NCBI GenBank assembly: GCA_024711345.1
Contig: JANJTA010000007.1
Location: forward strand, 1 to 64,000
Direction of reading: 5' to 3'
DNA length: 64,000 nucleotides
DNA from: Rhodanobacter sp.
GTDB lineage: Bacteria > Pseudomonadota > Gammaproteobacteria > Xanthomonadales > Rhodanobacteraceae
Positions within the stretch are counted from its first letter, which is position 1, and every line of letters starts with the position of its first letter. The notes beneath the pieces were generated by a model that did no database searches, was not told the DNA's origin, and worked only from the letters and a program-made list of their open reading frames with translations. Shown one piece after another: positions 41,555-53,262 of this stretch. The position numbers were made by a program, and so were the translations under genes.

Positions 41555-42154
41555 ATGCGCAAGCTCGTGGTCGCAGCCGCAGTGCTGCTGGTGCTGCTGG
41601 GCGTGCTGCTGCACCGCCAGCACCGCCCGCTGCAGCCGGAACCCGGCGTGCTCGCGGCCGGGGCGCCGGTGCAGGTCGATCTCGACCACGGCGCGCAGCT
41701 GCAGCGCGGCGACGTCACCCTGACCACCCGCGCCCATTTCGACATCACCGCGCGCGTGCTGTCGCGCAAGGACTATTCGCAGGGCCCCGATGGCGAGCTG
41801 GTGCCGCTCGACCTGGCGCTGGGCTGGGGCCGCATGTCCGACAGCGCGGTGCTGGACCGGATCGACATCCGCCAGTCCGGGCGCTTCTATTACTGGCACG
41901 TCGAGAACTTCCCGATCCCGCGTCGCGAGATCGAGACTTCCAGCGCGAACATGCACATGATTCCCGCCGACCCCGACGTGAAGCGCCAGCTTGAGCAGGT
42001 ACGCACCGGCGAGCTGGTGCACCTCGAAGGCTTCCTGGTCGACGCCAGCCGCCCCGGCGGCTGGCACTGGAACAGTTCGCTGAGTCGCGACGACACCGGC
42101 GCGGGCGCCTGCGAGCTGGTCTATGTCGAACGGGTCGATGCCCCCGCGCCGTGA
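41555..42154 (+). CDS. Hypothetical membrane-anchored/exported protein
   Basis: MRKLVVAAAVLLVLLGVLLHRQHRPLQPEPGVLAAG; starts 3 nt after the DUF3501 gene. Confidence 0.75.
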   Translation: MRKLVVAAAVLLVLLGVLLHRQHRPLQPEPGVLAAGAPVQVDLDHGAQLQRGDVTLTTRAHFDITARVLSRKDYSQGPDGELVPLDLALGWGRMSDSAVLDRIDIRQSGRFYYWHVENFPIPRREIETSSANMHMIPADPDVKRQLEQVRTGELVHLEGFLVDASRPGGWHWNSSLSRDDTGAGACELVYVERVDAPAP

Positions 42155-42164
42155 GCGGCCCGAT

Positions 42165-42683
42165 TCAATAGCGCAGCAGGCTGTGCAGCGGCTTGCCGGC
42201 CGGCCAGCGGCTGCGCCCCTGCAGTGCGGGCAACTCGATCACCACGCTGGCGCCGAGCAGCTCGGCGCCCAGCCCGCCGACCAGGGCCGCGGCCGCCGCA
42301 AGCGTGCCGCCGGTGGCCAGCACGTCATCGGCCAGCAACGCGCGTTCGCCGGGGCGGAACGCGTCGCGCTGCACCTGCAGCTGGTCGCTGCCGTATTCCA
42401 GCTGGTAGTCCACGGTGGCCACCGGCGGCGGCAGCTTGCCGGGCTTGCGCAGCGGCACGAAGCCGGCGTGCAGCTTCTGCGCCAGCGCCGCGCCAAAGAT
42501 GAAGCCACGCGCCTCGATGCCGCACACCGCCTGCACGCCGCTGCCGTGCCACGGTTCGGCCAGCGCGTCGATGCAGCGGGCGAAGCGGCCGGCATCGGCC
42601 AGCAGCGGGGCGACGTCGCGGAACATCACGCCGGGGCGGGGGAAGTCGGGCACGGCGCGAATCAGGGCGGCGAGGTCTTGCAT
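42165..42683 (-). CDS. apt: Adenine phosphoribosyltransferase
   Basis: [58 protein letters not shown]. Confidence 0.95.
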   Translation of the reverse strand: MQDLAALIRAVPDFPRPGVMFRDVAPLLADAGRFARCIDALAEPWHGSGVQAVCGIEARGFIFGAALAQKLHAGFVPLRKPGKLPPPVATVDYQLEYGSDQLQVQRDAFRPGERALLADDVLATGGTLAAAAALVGGLGAELLGASVVIELPALQGRSRWPAGKPLHSLLRY

Positions 42684-42715
42684 GGGGTTTCCTTGAGCGC
42701 GCGCAGCCGCGCGGC

Positions 42716-42988
42716 TCAGCAGGGCGCAGCCAGCGGATCGTCCGGCAGCTCGTCGCCGATCGCCTGGCGCGCCTCGGCCAGCCGGGCTTCGACTTCGGCC
42801 ACGATGCCGCCGGCCTCGGCCAGGCTCGATGCCGGCACCATCACCGCGATGTAATCCATGGCCGGCAACTGGCCGACCCCGCCGGTGAGGTACTCCCCGG
42901 CAATGAACGCCGGGATGCCGCCCGCTTCCAGCGCATCCTTGACCAGATGGGCATCGAACAGGTTTTCGGCGCGGTAGACGGTGTGCAT
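42716..42988 (-). CDS. DUF2007-type small protein
   Basis: [43 protein letters not shown]. Confidence 0.85.
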   Translation of the reverse strand: MHTVYRAENLFDAHLVKDALEAGGIPAFIAGEYLTGGVGQLPAMDYIAVMVPASSLAEAGGIVAEVEARLAEARQAIGDELPDDPLAAPC

Positions 42989-43093
42989 GTCCGCACGCTA
43001 ACCCGCCCCGGCGCGCGGGGCAAGGCACCCGGCGGCGCTGGCGGCGACAGGGTAAACTTGCGTGTTTCCGCTACCGCTTGCGAGCCCGCGCCG

Positions 43094-44869
<1,776 letters not shown>

Positions 44870-44898
44870 AAGGGCCTATCCACAAAACGGAGCGAGGC

Positions 44899-45459
44899 AT
44901 GCTGCCGCTGCAAATCCACCTCACCTTGCCGCCGTGGATCGGCGACGTGGCCGACACCAACCGGCGCTACCACAGCGACGAGGAGCGCGTGGGCCTGGCG
45001 ATCGAGCTGTCGCGGCACAACGTCGAGCGCGGCGGCGGCGGCCCGTTCGGCGCGGCCGTGTTCAACAGCCATAGCGGCCGGCTGGTCGCCGTCGGCGTCA
45101 ACCGCGTGCTGCCGCAGAGCTGCTCGGTGGCGCACGCCGAGATGATGGTGATCATGATCGCGCAGCAGCGCCTGAGCCGGCACCGGATGAACGAGGACGG
45201 CGGCCATTACGTGCTGGCCAGCAGCTCGCAGCCGTGCTGCCAGTGCTACGGCGCCACCGTGTGGGCCGGCATCGACGAACTGCTGATCGGTGCGCGCTCG
45301 GAGGACGTGGAGGAACTCACCGAGTTCGACGAAGGCCCGCTGCCGGCCGACTGGATCGGCGAGCTGGCCCGCCGCAACATCACCGTGCGCCGTGACATCC
45401 TGCGCGAACGCGCGCGCGCGGTGCTGGCCACCTACGGCGCCGGCGGCGCGCCGTATTGA
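44899..45459 (+). CDS. Nucleoside/cytidine deaminase-fold protein
   Basis: SVAHAEMMVIMIAQQ and SSSQPCCQCYGATVWAGIDELLIGAR (HAE...PCxxC). Confidence 0.85.
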   Translation: MLPLQIHLTLPPWIGDVADTNRRYHSDEERVGLAIELSRHNVERGGGGPFGAAVFNSHSGRLVAVGVNRVLPQSCSVAHAEMMVIMIAQQRLSRHRMNEDGGHYVLASSSQPCCQCYGATVWAGIDELLIGARSEDVEELTEFDEGPLPADWIGELARRNITVRRDILRERARAVLATYGAGGAPY

Positions 45460-46178
45460 GCCGCTGGCGCGCCGCGCTGCCGCTGATCCTGCTGGTGTTG
45501 GCCGGCATCGTGCTGTTCGCTTCCGGTTCGCTGCACCAGTTGGCCCCGCAGCGGCTGGTGGCACACCAGGCCGAGCTGCACGCGCAGATCGCCAGCCATC
45601 CGTGGCTGAGCCGGCTGGCCTACGTCGGGCTGCTGACGTTGACCGTGGCCACCGGCATCCCCGGCACCATCGTGGTGATCCTGGCCGGCGGCTTCGCCTT
45701 CGGCGTGGTGGACGCCACCCTTTACTCGTCGATCGGCCTGACCTTGGGCTCGCTGGTGCTGTACCTGGCCAGCCGCTACGCCTTTGGCGCCGGCAGCCGG
45801 CAGCCGCCGGCGATGGTGGCCAGGCTGCGCCATGGCTTCGAACGCCATCCGGTGAGCTACACCCTGTTCCTGCGCTTCGTGCCGGTGGCGCCGTTCGGCC
45901 TGGTCACCATCTGCCTGGCCTGGTTGCGCTGTCCGCTATGGCTGTTCCTCGGCGCCAGCTGGCTGGGCGGCACCGTCTCGCTGATTTTCGAAACCTCGAT
46001 CGGCGCCGGTCTCGGCGACGCCATCGCCACCAGCCATGGCGGCGCGCTCGGCATCGGCCTGTTCCTGCACCGCGAAGTGCTGCTGCCGCTGGGCGCGATC
46101 GCCCTGCTCGCCCTGCTGCCGCTGCTGCTCGAACGCCTGACCCGGCGGCGCCGGCAGGGAACCCGGCGCAGCGACTGA
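45456..46178 (+). CDS. TVP38/TMEM64 (VTT/SNARE-associated) membrane protein
   Basis: TTG start overlapping the upstream stop; TGIPGTIVVILAGGFAFGVVDATLYSSIGLTLGSLVLYLASRYAFG. Confidence 0.87.
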   Translation: MSRWRAALPLILLVLAGIVLFASGSLHQLAPQRLVAHQAELHAQIASHPWLSRLAYVGLLTLTVATGIPGTIVVILAGGFAFGVVDATLYSSIGLTLGSLVLYLASRYAFGAGSRQPPAMVARLRHGFERHPVSYTLFLRFVPVAPFGLVTICLAWLRCPLWLFLGASWLGGTVSLIFETSIGAGLGDAIATSHGGALGIGLFLHREVLLPLGAIALLALLPLLLERLTRRRRQGTRRSD

Positions 46179-46328
46179 ACCGCAGTCCGGCCAGGCTCGC
46201 TCCGCTTCGGGACCCGCAGACGACCGATCCGCACCGGCTGGCCGAGGGTTCGGAAATTGCCGCCGCCGGGCCGACCGAAAGTTCGTGCGCAGGCGTTGCC
46301 GCGCCGCCGGAGCGCGACCTGGGGCAAA

Positions 46329-46357
46329 TTGACTTTGATGGGGCAACATTTCATATT
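46329..46357 (+). promoter_or_regulatory. Candidate sigma70 promoter for the pilin operon
   Basis: TTGACT-N17-CATATT upstream of the first pilin gene. Confidence 0.6.
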
Positions 46358-46445
46358 CCCACCACGCATAGCGCCAGGCCGTGACCCAGTAGACGGACGA
46401 GCTTGTCGGCCCACTGAAACAATACCGGCGACCCTAGGGGGGAAT

Positions 46446-46937
46446 ATGCCAGTTGCGATCCATACCGGCCGGCGGCTTGCAGCACAGCCGCGCAATTGTC
46501 TGCGCCAGACGCAAGGCGTGCCGCATGCACGGGGTTTCACCCTGATCGAGCTGATGATCACGGTGGCGGTCATCGCCATCCTGGCCGCCATCGCCGTGCC
46601 CAGCTACTTCCAGTACACGCTGCGCTCCAACCGTTCGGCCGCCGAAAGCGTGATGCAGGAAATCGCCAGCGCACAGGAGCGCTACATGGTCGACAGCCGG
46701 CAGTTTGCCGCCGACCTGGGCACGCTCGGCTACACCGTGCCGAACACGGTGGCATCCAGCTACAGCGTGGGAATGGTGGCCACTGCCGCGTCCGCTTCCG
46801 GCGGCACCCCGCCGGGCTACACCATCACCGCCAAGCCGATCGGCAGCCAGGTCCGCGACACGGGCTGCGCCACGCTCATCCTCAAGGGTGACGGCGGCAA
46901 GACGGCCAGCACCGGCGCCACGAACTGCTGGAAATGA
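46446..46937 (+). CDS. pilE: Type IV pilin protein (PilE-like minor pilin)
   Basis: ARGFTLIELMITVAVIAILAAIAVPSYFQYTLRSNRSAAESVMQEIASAQERYMVDSRQFA. Confidence 0.88.
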   Translation: MPVAIHTGRRLAAQPRNCLRQTQGVPHARGFTLIELMITVAVIAILAAIAVPSYFQYTLRSNRSAAESVMQEIASAQERYMVDSRQFAADLGTLGYTVPNTVASSYSVGMVATAASASGGTPPGYTITAKPIGSQVRDTGCATLILKGDGGKTASTGATNCWK

Positions 46938-46940
46938 GCC

Positions 46941-47405
46941 ATGCGCACATCACGTAGCCACGGCTTCACGCTGGTCGAGATGCTGGTCACCCTGGCCATC
47001 TTCGCCGTGCTGCTGATGATCGCGCTCCCTTCGATGCGGCCGTTCCTGCAATCGCAAAGCGTCAAGAACGCCTCGATGGATATCGTCTCCACGGTGGCGC
47101 TGGCGCGCAGCGAGGCGATCAAGCGCAACGCCACGGTCGACGTGAAGGCCACCAACGCCACCGACTGGAGCCTGGGCTGGGTGGTCAGCCAGGGTACCAA
47201 TGTGATCCGCAAGCAGGGCGCCCTCGGCAACATCGCCATTACGCCGTCCAGCGGCAGTTTCAGCTTCGACGGCAACGGCCGGATGACCAGCACGGGCGCC
47301 ACCTTCGCCATCGCGCCGGTCAACAAGACCTCGCAGCCGCTGTGCCTCAGCGTCACCGTGGGCGCCACCGGCCGCACCGAGTCCACCAAGGTCAGCTGCC
47401 CATGA
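46941..47405 (+). CDS. fimT: GspH/FimT family pseudopilin
   Basis: SHGFTLVEMLVTLAIFAVLLMIALPSM, VALARSEAIKRNATVDV. Confidence 0.88.
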   Translation: MRTSRSHGFTLVEMLVTLAIFAVLLMIALPSMRPFLQSQSVKNASMDIVSTVALARSEAIKRNATVDVKATNATDWSLGWVVSQGTNVIRKQGALGNIAITPSSGSFSFDGNGRMTSTGATFAIAPVNKTSQPLCLSVTVGATGRTESTKVSCP

Positions 47406-47962
47406 AGAACCAGACCGGCATGATGTTGATCGAGGCGCTGGTGTCGCTGGTCATCGCCGCCATCGCCCTGCTCGGCACCGTCACCCTGATGGCGAAATCC
47501 ACCCGCAGCGAGATGGAGTCCTACCAGCGGGTGCAGGCGCTGACCCTGGTGCAGGACATGGCCTCGCGCATCAACGCCAATCGGCAGGTGGCCGCGTGCT
47601 ACTCCAACGGCGCCACCGGACTCAGCACGACCACCACCCCGCTGCCGCTCTGCGCCACGGGTTCGGCCACGCAGATCACCGCCGCCAACGCCGATCTCGC
47701 CGCGTGGAAGAACGCCCTGCTCGGCTCCAGCGAGGTTTCCGGCACCTCCCGGGTCGGCGCCATGATCGGCGCCGTGGGCTGCGTCGAGCAGGTTACCCCC
47801 TTCGACCCCAACAATCCGGTCTACCGCGTCAGCGTCGCCTGGCAGGGTTTGATGCCCACCGCCATACCCGCCCTGGACTGCGGCAAGGCCTCGCTCGGCG
47901 ACAACAACCTGCGGCGCGTGATCAGCGTCAACATCCAGATCGGCAACCTCACCACGACATGA
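47402..47962 (+). CDS. pilV: Type IV pilus modification protein PilV
   Basis: QTGMMLIEALVSLVIAAIALLGTVTLMAKSTRSEMESYQRVQALTLVQDMASRINANR. Confidence 0.9.
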   Translation: MKNQTGMMLIEALVSLVIAAIALLGTVTLMAKSTRSEMESYQRVQALTLVQDMASRINANRQVAACYSNGATGLSTTTTPLPLCATGSATQITAANADLAAWKNALLGSSEVSGTSRVGAMIGAVGCVEQVTPFDPNNPVYRVSVAWQGLMPTAIPALDCGKASLGDNNLRRVISVNIQIGNLTTT

Positions 47963-49068
47963 CGACTCCTCGCGCCCACGGCCAGCCCATGTCGCATGCC
48001 CGCCTGCAGGCGGGCATGTCCCTGATCGAGCTGATGATCGCCGTCGCCATCGGCCTGGCGCTGCTGGCCGGGCTCAGTTCGCTGTACGTGTCCACCAGCA
48101 AGGCGCGCACGGAGTTCAACAAGACTTCCGAACAGGTCGAGAACGGCCGCTTCGCCCTGCAGTCCATCACCCGCGACATCGAGATGGCTGGCTTCTACGG
48201 GCGCGCCAGCCAGCCGCTCACCACTTCCAGCTACGTCCTGTCCGACCCCTGCGCCGCAGCGCCGGCCTCGATGGGTTTCAGCACCACGCCGGCGCTCACC
48301 TTCCCGCTCCCGGTCTACGGGCCATCGCTGCCCCCCGCTCCGCCCTGCCTGGCGACCACGCTGCCGAACATGCGCACGGGCGCGGAAGTCCTGACCGTCA
48401 GCTACACCGCCGGCGACGTCACCGCCGCCCCCAGCGGCACCGACTACTACCTGCAGCGTTCCGGCTGCGAAACCGACCCTGTTTCGATGGTCTACAGCAA
48501 GACCGCCAGCGCCTTCACCCTGCACAACAAGGCAGCGGTTGCCGGCGGCGCCTGCAGCACCAGCACCACCGCCGAGCTGCGCAAGTACGTCCTGCGCAGC
48601 TACTACGTGGCCACCTGCGACGTATGCAGCGGCGCCGGCGCCGACACCACGCCGACGCTGAAGATGGCCGAGTTCGTGAACGGCGCGATCCAGGTCTCCT
48701 CGCTGGTCCCCGGCATCGAGGACGTGCACTACAGCTATGGCGTGGACCTCGACAACAACGGCTCGCCGGACTGCTACGTCGACAATCCATCCGACACCAG
48801 CGCCGTGCCGGCGGCCTGCGCCGCCGTCGTGACGGCCGCCAGTTATGCCTGGGCCGCGTCGGCCAGCGCCAACTGGGCCAATGTCACCGCCGTGCGCGTC
48901 AACCTGCTGGCGCGCAATCTCGAGCAGACCGCCAGCTGGACCGACACCCGCACCTACGACCTGGGCCGCGCCGCGGTGGACGGCCCCTACGGCGATCATT
49001 ACAAGCGGCACGTCTACGGCACCGTGGCGCGCGTCTGGAACACCGGCGGCGTGAGGGAGAACCAGTAA
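47959..49068 (+). CDS. pilW: Minor pilin PilW
   Basis: QAGMSLIELMIAVAIGLALLAGLSSLYVSTSKARTEFNKTSEQVENGRFALQSITRDIEMAGFYG. Confidence 0.92.
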   Translation: MTTPRAHGQPMSHARLQAGMSLIELMIAVAIGLALLAGLSSLYVSTSKARTEFNKTSEQVENGRFALQSITRDIEMAGFYGRASQPLTTSSYVLSDPCAAAPASMGFSTTPALTFPLPVYGPSLPPAPPCLATTLPNMRTGAEVLTVSYTAGDVTAAPSGTDYYLQRSGCETDPVSMVYSKTASAFTLHNKAAVAGGACSTSTTAELRKYVLRSYYVATCDVCSGAGADTTPTLKMAEFVNGAIQVSSLVPGIEDVHYSYGVDLDNNGSPDCYVDNPSDTSAVPAACAAVVTAASYAWAASASANWANVTAVRVNLLARNLEQTASWTDTRTYDLGRAAVDGPYGDHYKRHVYGTVARVWNTGGVRENQ

Positions 49069-49622
49069 TGAAGAGCTCTCCGTCCCGCGCCGCGCAGCGC
49101 GGCTTCACCCTGGTGATGACGCTGATCTTCCTGGTCATCTTCATGCTGTTCGCCATTTCCATGGTCAGCTCCAGCATGATCAACACGCGGGTCGCCGCCA
49201 ACCAGCAGTACCGGCTGGAAGCCGGCACGGTGGCGCAGCAAGGCATCGAACAGGTGATAAGCCAGCCGTTCATCCGCGTGCCGATCACCGCCGTCACCCC
49301 GGTGCCGGTCGACGTCAACGGCGACGGCACCGCCGATTTCACCGCGCAGGTCGCCCCGCCGGTGTGCCTCGACAGCAAGATCATCCCGAACGCATCCCTG
49401 CCGGTGGGCGACGTATGCAAGGTGCCGAACAATCCCAACGGCAACCTGACCCTGCCCGGCCCGGCTTCCTCGGTATCCCCGCCTCCGGCGGCGCCCTCGA
49501 TGTGCTCGGCGACGCAGTGGGACATCCAGTCCACCGTCACCGATCCAAGCAACACCGCCGTCGCGGTCACCGTGCACCAGGGCGCCTCCGTGCAGGTGCC
49601 GATCGGCACGCCCTGCCCTTAA
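49068..49622 (+). CDS. pilX: Minor pilin PilX
   Basis: RGFTLVMTLIFLVIFMLFAISMVSSSMINTRVAANQQYRLEAGTVAQQGIEQVI. Confidence 0.9.
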   Translation: MKSSPSRAAQRGFTLVMTLIFLVIFMLFAISMVSSSMINTRVAANQQYRLEAGTVAQQGIEQVISQPFIRVPITAVTPVPVDVNGDGTADFTAQVAPPVCLDSKIIPNASLPVGDVCKVPNNPNGNLTLPGPASSVSPPPAAPSMCSATQWDIQSTVTDPSNTAVAVTVHQGASVQVPIGTPCP

Positions 49623-49652
49623 CCTCGCATCCGTCCCCGCGGAGTAGCCGCC

Positions 49653-52600
49653 ATGTCACACCCACGCCCCCTTCTGAACCGCCGGCTGCGCATCCTGGTC
49701 CTGATCGCCGCGGCCCTGGCGCTGCCGGGCATGGCCAGCGGCGAGGACATCGACCTGTACACCGGTACGCCGATCAATGGCGGCCAACCGAATGTGCTGC
49801 TGATCATGGACAACGCGGCGAACGGCAACTCGGCCGTCACTGTCGCCCCCGGCAGCAGCTGCCCCCCGTGGATGGCCACCAACCCCACCAAGGCGCATGA
49901 CTTCGAGGCGTGCGCGCTCTACAACATGGTCGGCTCCATCGGGGCGCCGACCAGCGCGTTGAACGGCCAGGTCAACATGGGCCTGATGATGTTCAACCCG
50001 GCCGACGGCGGGTTGTTCTTCTATCCGAACCCCTCGCCGACGCCACCCGGCCCCCTGCCGCTGCTGGACACCACCGGTTCCACCGCGTTCCAGAGCGCAA
50101 TCGCCGGGACGCCTGGCGGCGGAACCGGCCCAGGCACGGCGGCCACCAGCACCAACTCGAACAATCTCGACGAGTCGATGGAGGAGGCCTGGGCTTTCTT
50201 CACCGGCACCACCGGCCTGTCCGGGACCAGGTACACCAATCCGATCAGCAACAACTGCCAGAAGAACTTCATCATCTACCTGGCCAACGTGAGTGGCAGC
50301 AACGCCCCCAAGACCGCCAACAGCGTCTCCTTGGCGCAATCGACCCTGGCCACCGCCATGGGTGTGCCCGCCAGCTCCAAACCCTGGTCGCCGTCGATAA
50401 TCCCGCTGAACCCCTCGGGCTACCAGCAGAACTGGGGCGACGAGTGGGCGAAGTTCATGTACCAGGCCGACCTGTCGGGTATCCCCGCCTCGGTCGCGCA
50501 CACCCCGCAAAACATCATCACCTACACCATTGCCGTGTCGAACGGCTGCGAGGCCACCCAGCAGAAGTGCGCCGATCACATCAACCTGATCAAGAGCATG
50601 GCTTCGAACGGCGGCGGCAAGTACTTCTACGTCGCGGCAGGCGATGTGAGCGGTCTGGTCAAGGCGCTGACCACGATCCTGACCGAAGTGCAGGCCACCA
50701 ACAGCGTGTTCGCCTCGGTGAGCCTGCCGGTCAGCGTGAACGCCCAGGGTACGTCGCTCAACCAGGTCTACGTCGGCATGTTCCGCCCGGATGCCACTGC
50801 TGCGCCGCGCTGGGCAGGCAACCTCAAGCAATACCAGATCGGCTACGACTCCAGCGGCAACGTGGTGCTGGACGACTCGCTGGGCAACCCGGCGATCAGC
50901 AATGCCGGCACCGGCTTCATCTCGCCCAGCGCGCTCAGCTTCTGGACCGCGGACCACCAGGCCGGCACCCCGCGCGACGGCCCGTTCACCGTCACTGCCA
51001 GCGGCTACACCAGCACCATCGTCGCCAACTGGCCGACCAATGGTTTCTGGATCAATCGCGCCGCCGGCGCGGGCGGCGCCTTCGAGGCCCCCGACGGCGA
51101 GGTCGTCGACAAGGGCGGCGTCGCCGAAATGATCCGCGCGGACTATCTCACCGACCAGTCGACGCGGGTGATCTACACCTGCACCAGCGTGGGCGGCTGC
51201 CCCACGACCGGCACCCTGCCCAAGTTTGATGCCACCACTCTGGGCAGCAACGCCGCCTTCGGCACCAGCTCGACCACCACACCCACCACCGCCAACTTGA
51301 TCAACTGGGTCCGCGGCACCGACAACAACACCGGCACCGGCGCCGAGAGCCCGGCAGGGCCCGGCTCGCCGGTCACCATCCGGCCCTCCATCCACGGCGA
51401 CGTGCTGCATTCGCGGCCGGCGGTGGTCAATTACGGCGGTTCCATCGGCATCGTGGCGTTCTACGGCTCCAACGACGGCTTCCTCCATGCGGTCAATGGC
51501 AACAAGGACGCCACCGCTCCCGGGGTCATCACGATGGCCAGCGGACGCGTGGTGCGCCCCGGTGGCGAGCTGTGGTCGTTCATCGCCCCGGACTTCTTCA
51601 GCAGGTTCCTTCGCCTGTACAACAACAGCCCGCTGCTGACGCTGGGTGCCGCCAGCAGCGGCAAACCCTACTTCTTCGACGGCACCACCACGGTCTACCA
51701 GGACCTGCGCGACGCCAGCAACCCGAAGACTTACATCTACGTCACGGCGCGCCGCGGTGGCCGGCTGATCTATGCATTCGACGTCAGCGACCCGACCAAG
51801 CCGCCGGTGTTCCTGTGGAGCAAGACCAACGCCGACATCCCCGAATTGGGCCAGACCTGGTCGCAGCCGAAGCTGGCCCTGGTCAAGGGTCACACCGACC
51901 TCAGCGGCAACCCCATCCCGGTGCTCATCATGGGCGGCGGCTATGACCCCGCCGAGGACGTCGATCCGGTGGCCACCGCCGACAGCATGGGCCGCGCGAT
52001 CGTGGTGCTGGATGCCTACAACGGCAACACGGTGTGGACCGCCTGTGCCTCCGGCTGCACGGCCACGGTTTCCGGCATGACCTATGCGATCCCGTCCGAC
52101 GTCACCCTGCTCGACCGCAACGGCGACGGCTACACCGACCGCCTCTATACCGGCGACCTCGGCGGCAACATCTGGCGCGTCGACGTCGACGACACGTCCC
52201 CCGCCAACTGGCAGGTGACCAGGCTTGCCAGCCTGCGCACGGCTGGCACCGGCAGCGGCACCGCCTGCGCCAGCAACCCCACTGGCACCCGCAAGTTCTT
52301 CTACCCCCCGGACGTCACGCCGACCCCCAGCTTCGACGCCGTAGTGGCCGCCAGCGGCGATCGCGAGCATCCGCTGATGTCGAATGCGTCCTCCTGCGTG
52401 GTCAACCGCTTCTACATGCTGAAGGACACCAACACCGGCACCAGCGTGGACGGCAGCTGGACCACGATCACCGAATCCATGCTCACCGACGAAACCGGGG
52501 CCGCCTCCGGAGCGACCGCGCCCTACGCCTCCACCAGCACCACCTCGGGCTTCTACGTCACCCTGACCCATGCCGGCGAGAAGGCGGTGAACGCGCCGCT

Positions 52601-52964
52601 GACGGTGGCCGGATACACCTACTTCGGCACCAACACGCCGGCCGATCCGGCGCTCAACCCCAACATGTGCTACCCGAACCTGGGTATCGCACGCGGTTAC
52701 TCGATCAACTTCCTGACCGGGCAGGGCCAGAACAGCAATGGCTACATCGTCTTCGACGGTGGCGGCCTGCCGCCCTCGCCGGTATTCGGTCTGGTCGAAG
52801 TCAACCCCGGCAGCGGCGTATACACCCCGGTACTCATCGGCGGCGGCAACCAGACCGGCACCGGCGGCGGCAACAACAGCTCGGCGCTGGGCGCGCAGAA
52901 GGTAACGCCGCCCAACACGGGCAAGCGCAAGCGCACGTACTGGTTCACCGAAGGTCTGAAATAA
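49653..52964 (+). CDS. pilY1: PilY1-type pilus tip adhesin/biogenesis protein
   Basis: 1103 aa; C-terminal propeller with calcium-binding loop DRNGDGYTDRLYTGDLGGNIWRVD; VTARRGGRLIYAFDVSDPTKPPVFLW. Confidence 0.93.
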   Translation: MSHPRPLLNRRLRILVLIAAALALPGMASGEDIDLYTGTPINGGQPNVLLIMDNAANGNSAVTVAPGSSCPPWMATNPTKAHDFEACALYNMVGSIGAPTSALNGQVNMGLMMFNPADGGLFFYPNPSPTPPGPLPLLDTTGSTAFQSAIAGTPGGGTGPGTAATSTNSNNLDESMEEAWAFFTGTTGLSGTRYTNPISNNCQKNFIIYLANVSGSNAPKTANSVSLAQSTLATAMGVPASSKPWSPSIIPLNPSGYQQNWGDEWAKFMYQADLSGIPASVAHTPQNIITYTIAVSNGCEATQQKCADHINLIKSMASNGGGKYFYVAAGDVSGLVKALTTILTEVQATNSVFASVSLPVSVNAQGTSLNQVYVGMFRPDATAAPRWAGNLKQYQIGYDSSGNVVLDDSLGNPAISNAGTGFISPSALSFWTADHQAGTPRDGPFTVTASGYTSTIVANWPTNGFWINRAAGAGGAFEAPDGEVVDKGGVAEMIRADYLTDQSTRVIYTCTSVGGCPTTGTLPKFDATTLGSNAAFGTSSTTTPTTANLINWVRGTDNNTGTGAESPAGPGSPVTIRPSIHGDVLHSRPAVVNYGGSIGIVAFYGSNDGFLHAVNGNKDATAPGVITMASGRVVRPGGELWSFIAPDFFSRFLRLYNNSPLLTLGAASSGKPYFFDGTTTVYQDLRDASNPKTYIYVTARRGGRLIYAFDVSDPTKPPVFLWSKTNADIPELGQTWSQPKLALVKGHTDLSGNPIPVLIMGGGYDPAEDVDPVATADSMGRAIVVLDAYNGNTVWTACASGCTATVSGMTYAIPSDVTLLDRNGDGYTDRLYTGDLGGNIWRVDVDDTSPANWQVTRLASLRTAGTGSGTACASNPTGTRKFFYPPDVTPTPSFDAVVAASGDREHPLMSNASSCVVNRFYMLKDTNTGTSVDGSWTTITESMLTDETGAASGATAPYASTSTTSGFYVTLTHAGEKAVNAPLTVAGYTYFGTNTPADPALNPNMCYPNLGIARGYSINFLTGQGQNSNGYIVFDGGGLPPSPVFGLVEVNPGSGVYTPVLIGGGNQTGTGGGNNSSALGAQKVTPPNTGKRKRTYWFTEGLK

Positions 52965-53052
52965 GCTCCGCGGGCGCGGCCGCCAAGCCGCGCCCGCGCC
53001 ACGGCACGATCGGATTTGCCCGGGCTGGACGGACGACAACCGGTCTACCGGG

Positions 53053-53130
53053 CTCACCGACAAGCGCCTGCTGATCGTGCACGACGATCCAGGTATCGGA
53101 AGCCAGCCGCGGTCGCTGTCGCAGGAATAA
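53053..53130 (+). pseudogene. Possible N-terminal remnant of a response-regulator receiver domain
   Basis: LTDKRLLIVHDDPGIGSQPRSLSQE* resembles (K)LLIVDDDPG receiver N-termini but stops after about 25 residues. Confidence 0.35.
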
Positions 53131-53156
53131 AAAGAGAGCGTCCGTCCGGACGCTCT
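53131..53156 (-). terminator. Rho-independent terminator of tRNA-Lys
   Basis: Minus strand AGAGCGTCC-GGAC-GGACGCTCTCTTTTTATT. Confidence 0.88.
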
Positions 53157-53162
53157 GGAAAC

Positions 53163-53238
53163 TGGTGGGTCGTCCGGGACTCGAACCCGGGACCAATAGA
53201 TTAAAAGTCTACTGCTCTACCAACTGAGCTAACGACCC
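53163..53238 (-). tRNA. tRNA-Lys (anticodon UUU), CCA encoded
   Basis: Minus strand GGGTCGTTAGCTCAGTTGGTAGAGCAGTAGACTTTTAATCTATTGGTCCCGGGTTCGAGTCCCGGACGACCCACCA. Confidence 0.98.
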
Positions 53239-53262
53239 ATCACTGCAAAACTCAAGCGGTCG

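Noticed and set aside
49656-53063. 1135-aa - strand ORF
   Set aside because: Shadow ORF antisense to pilY1; no recognisable domains.
53163-53238. Integrative element at tRNA-Lys
   Set aside because: No integrase nearby and no duplicated tRNA 3' end found; the flanks are pilY1 and queC.
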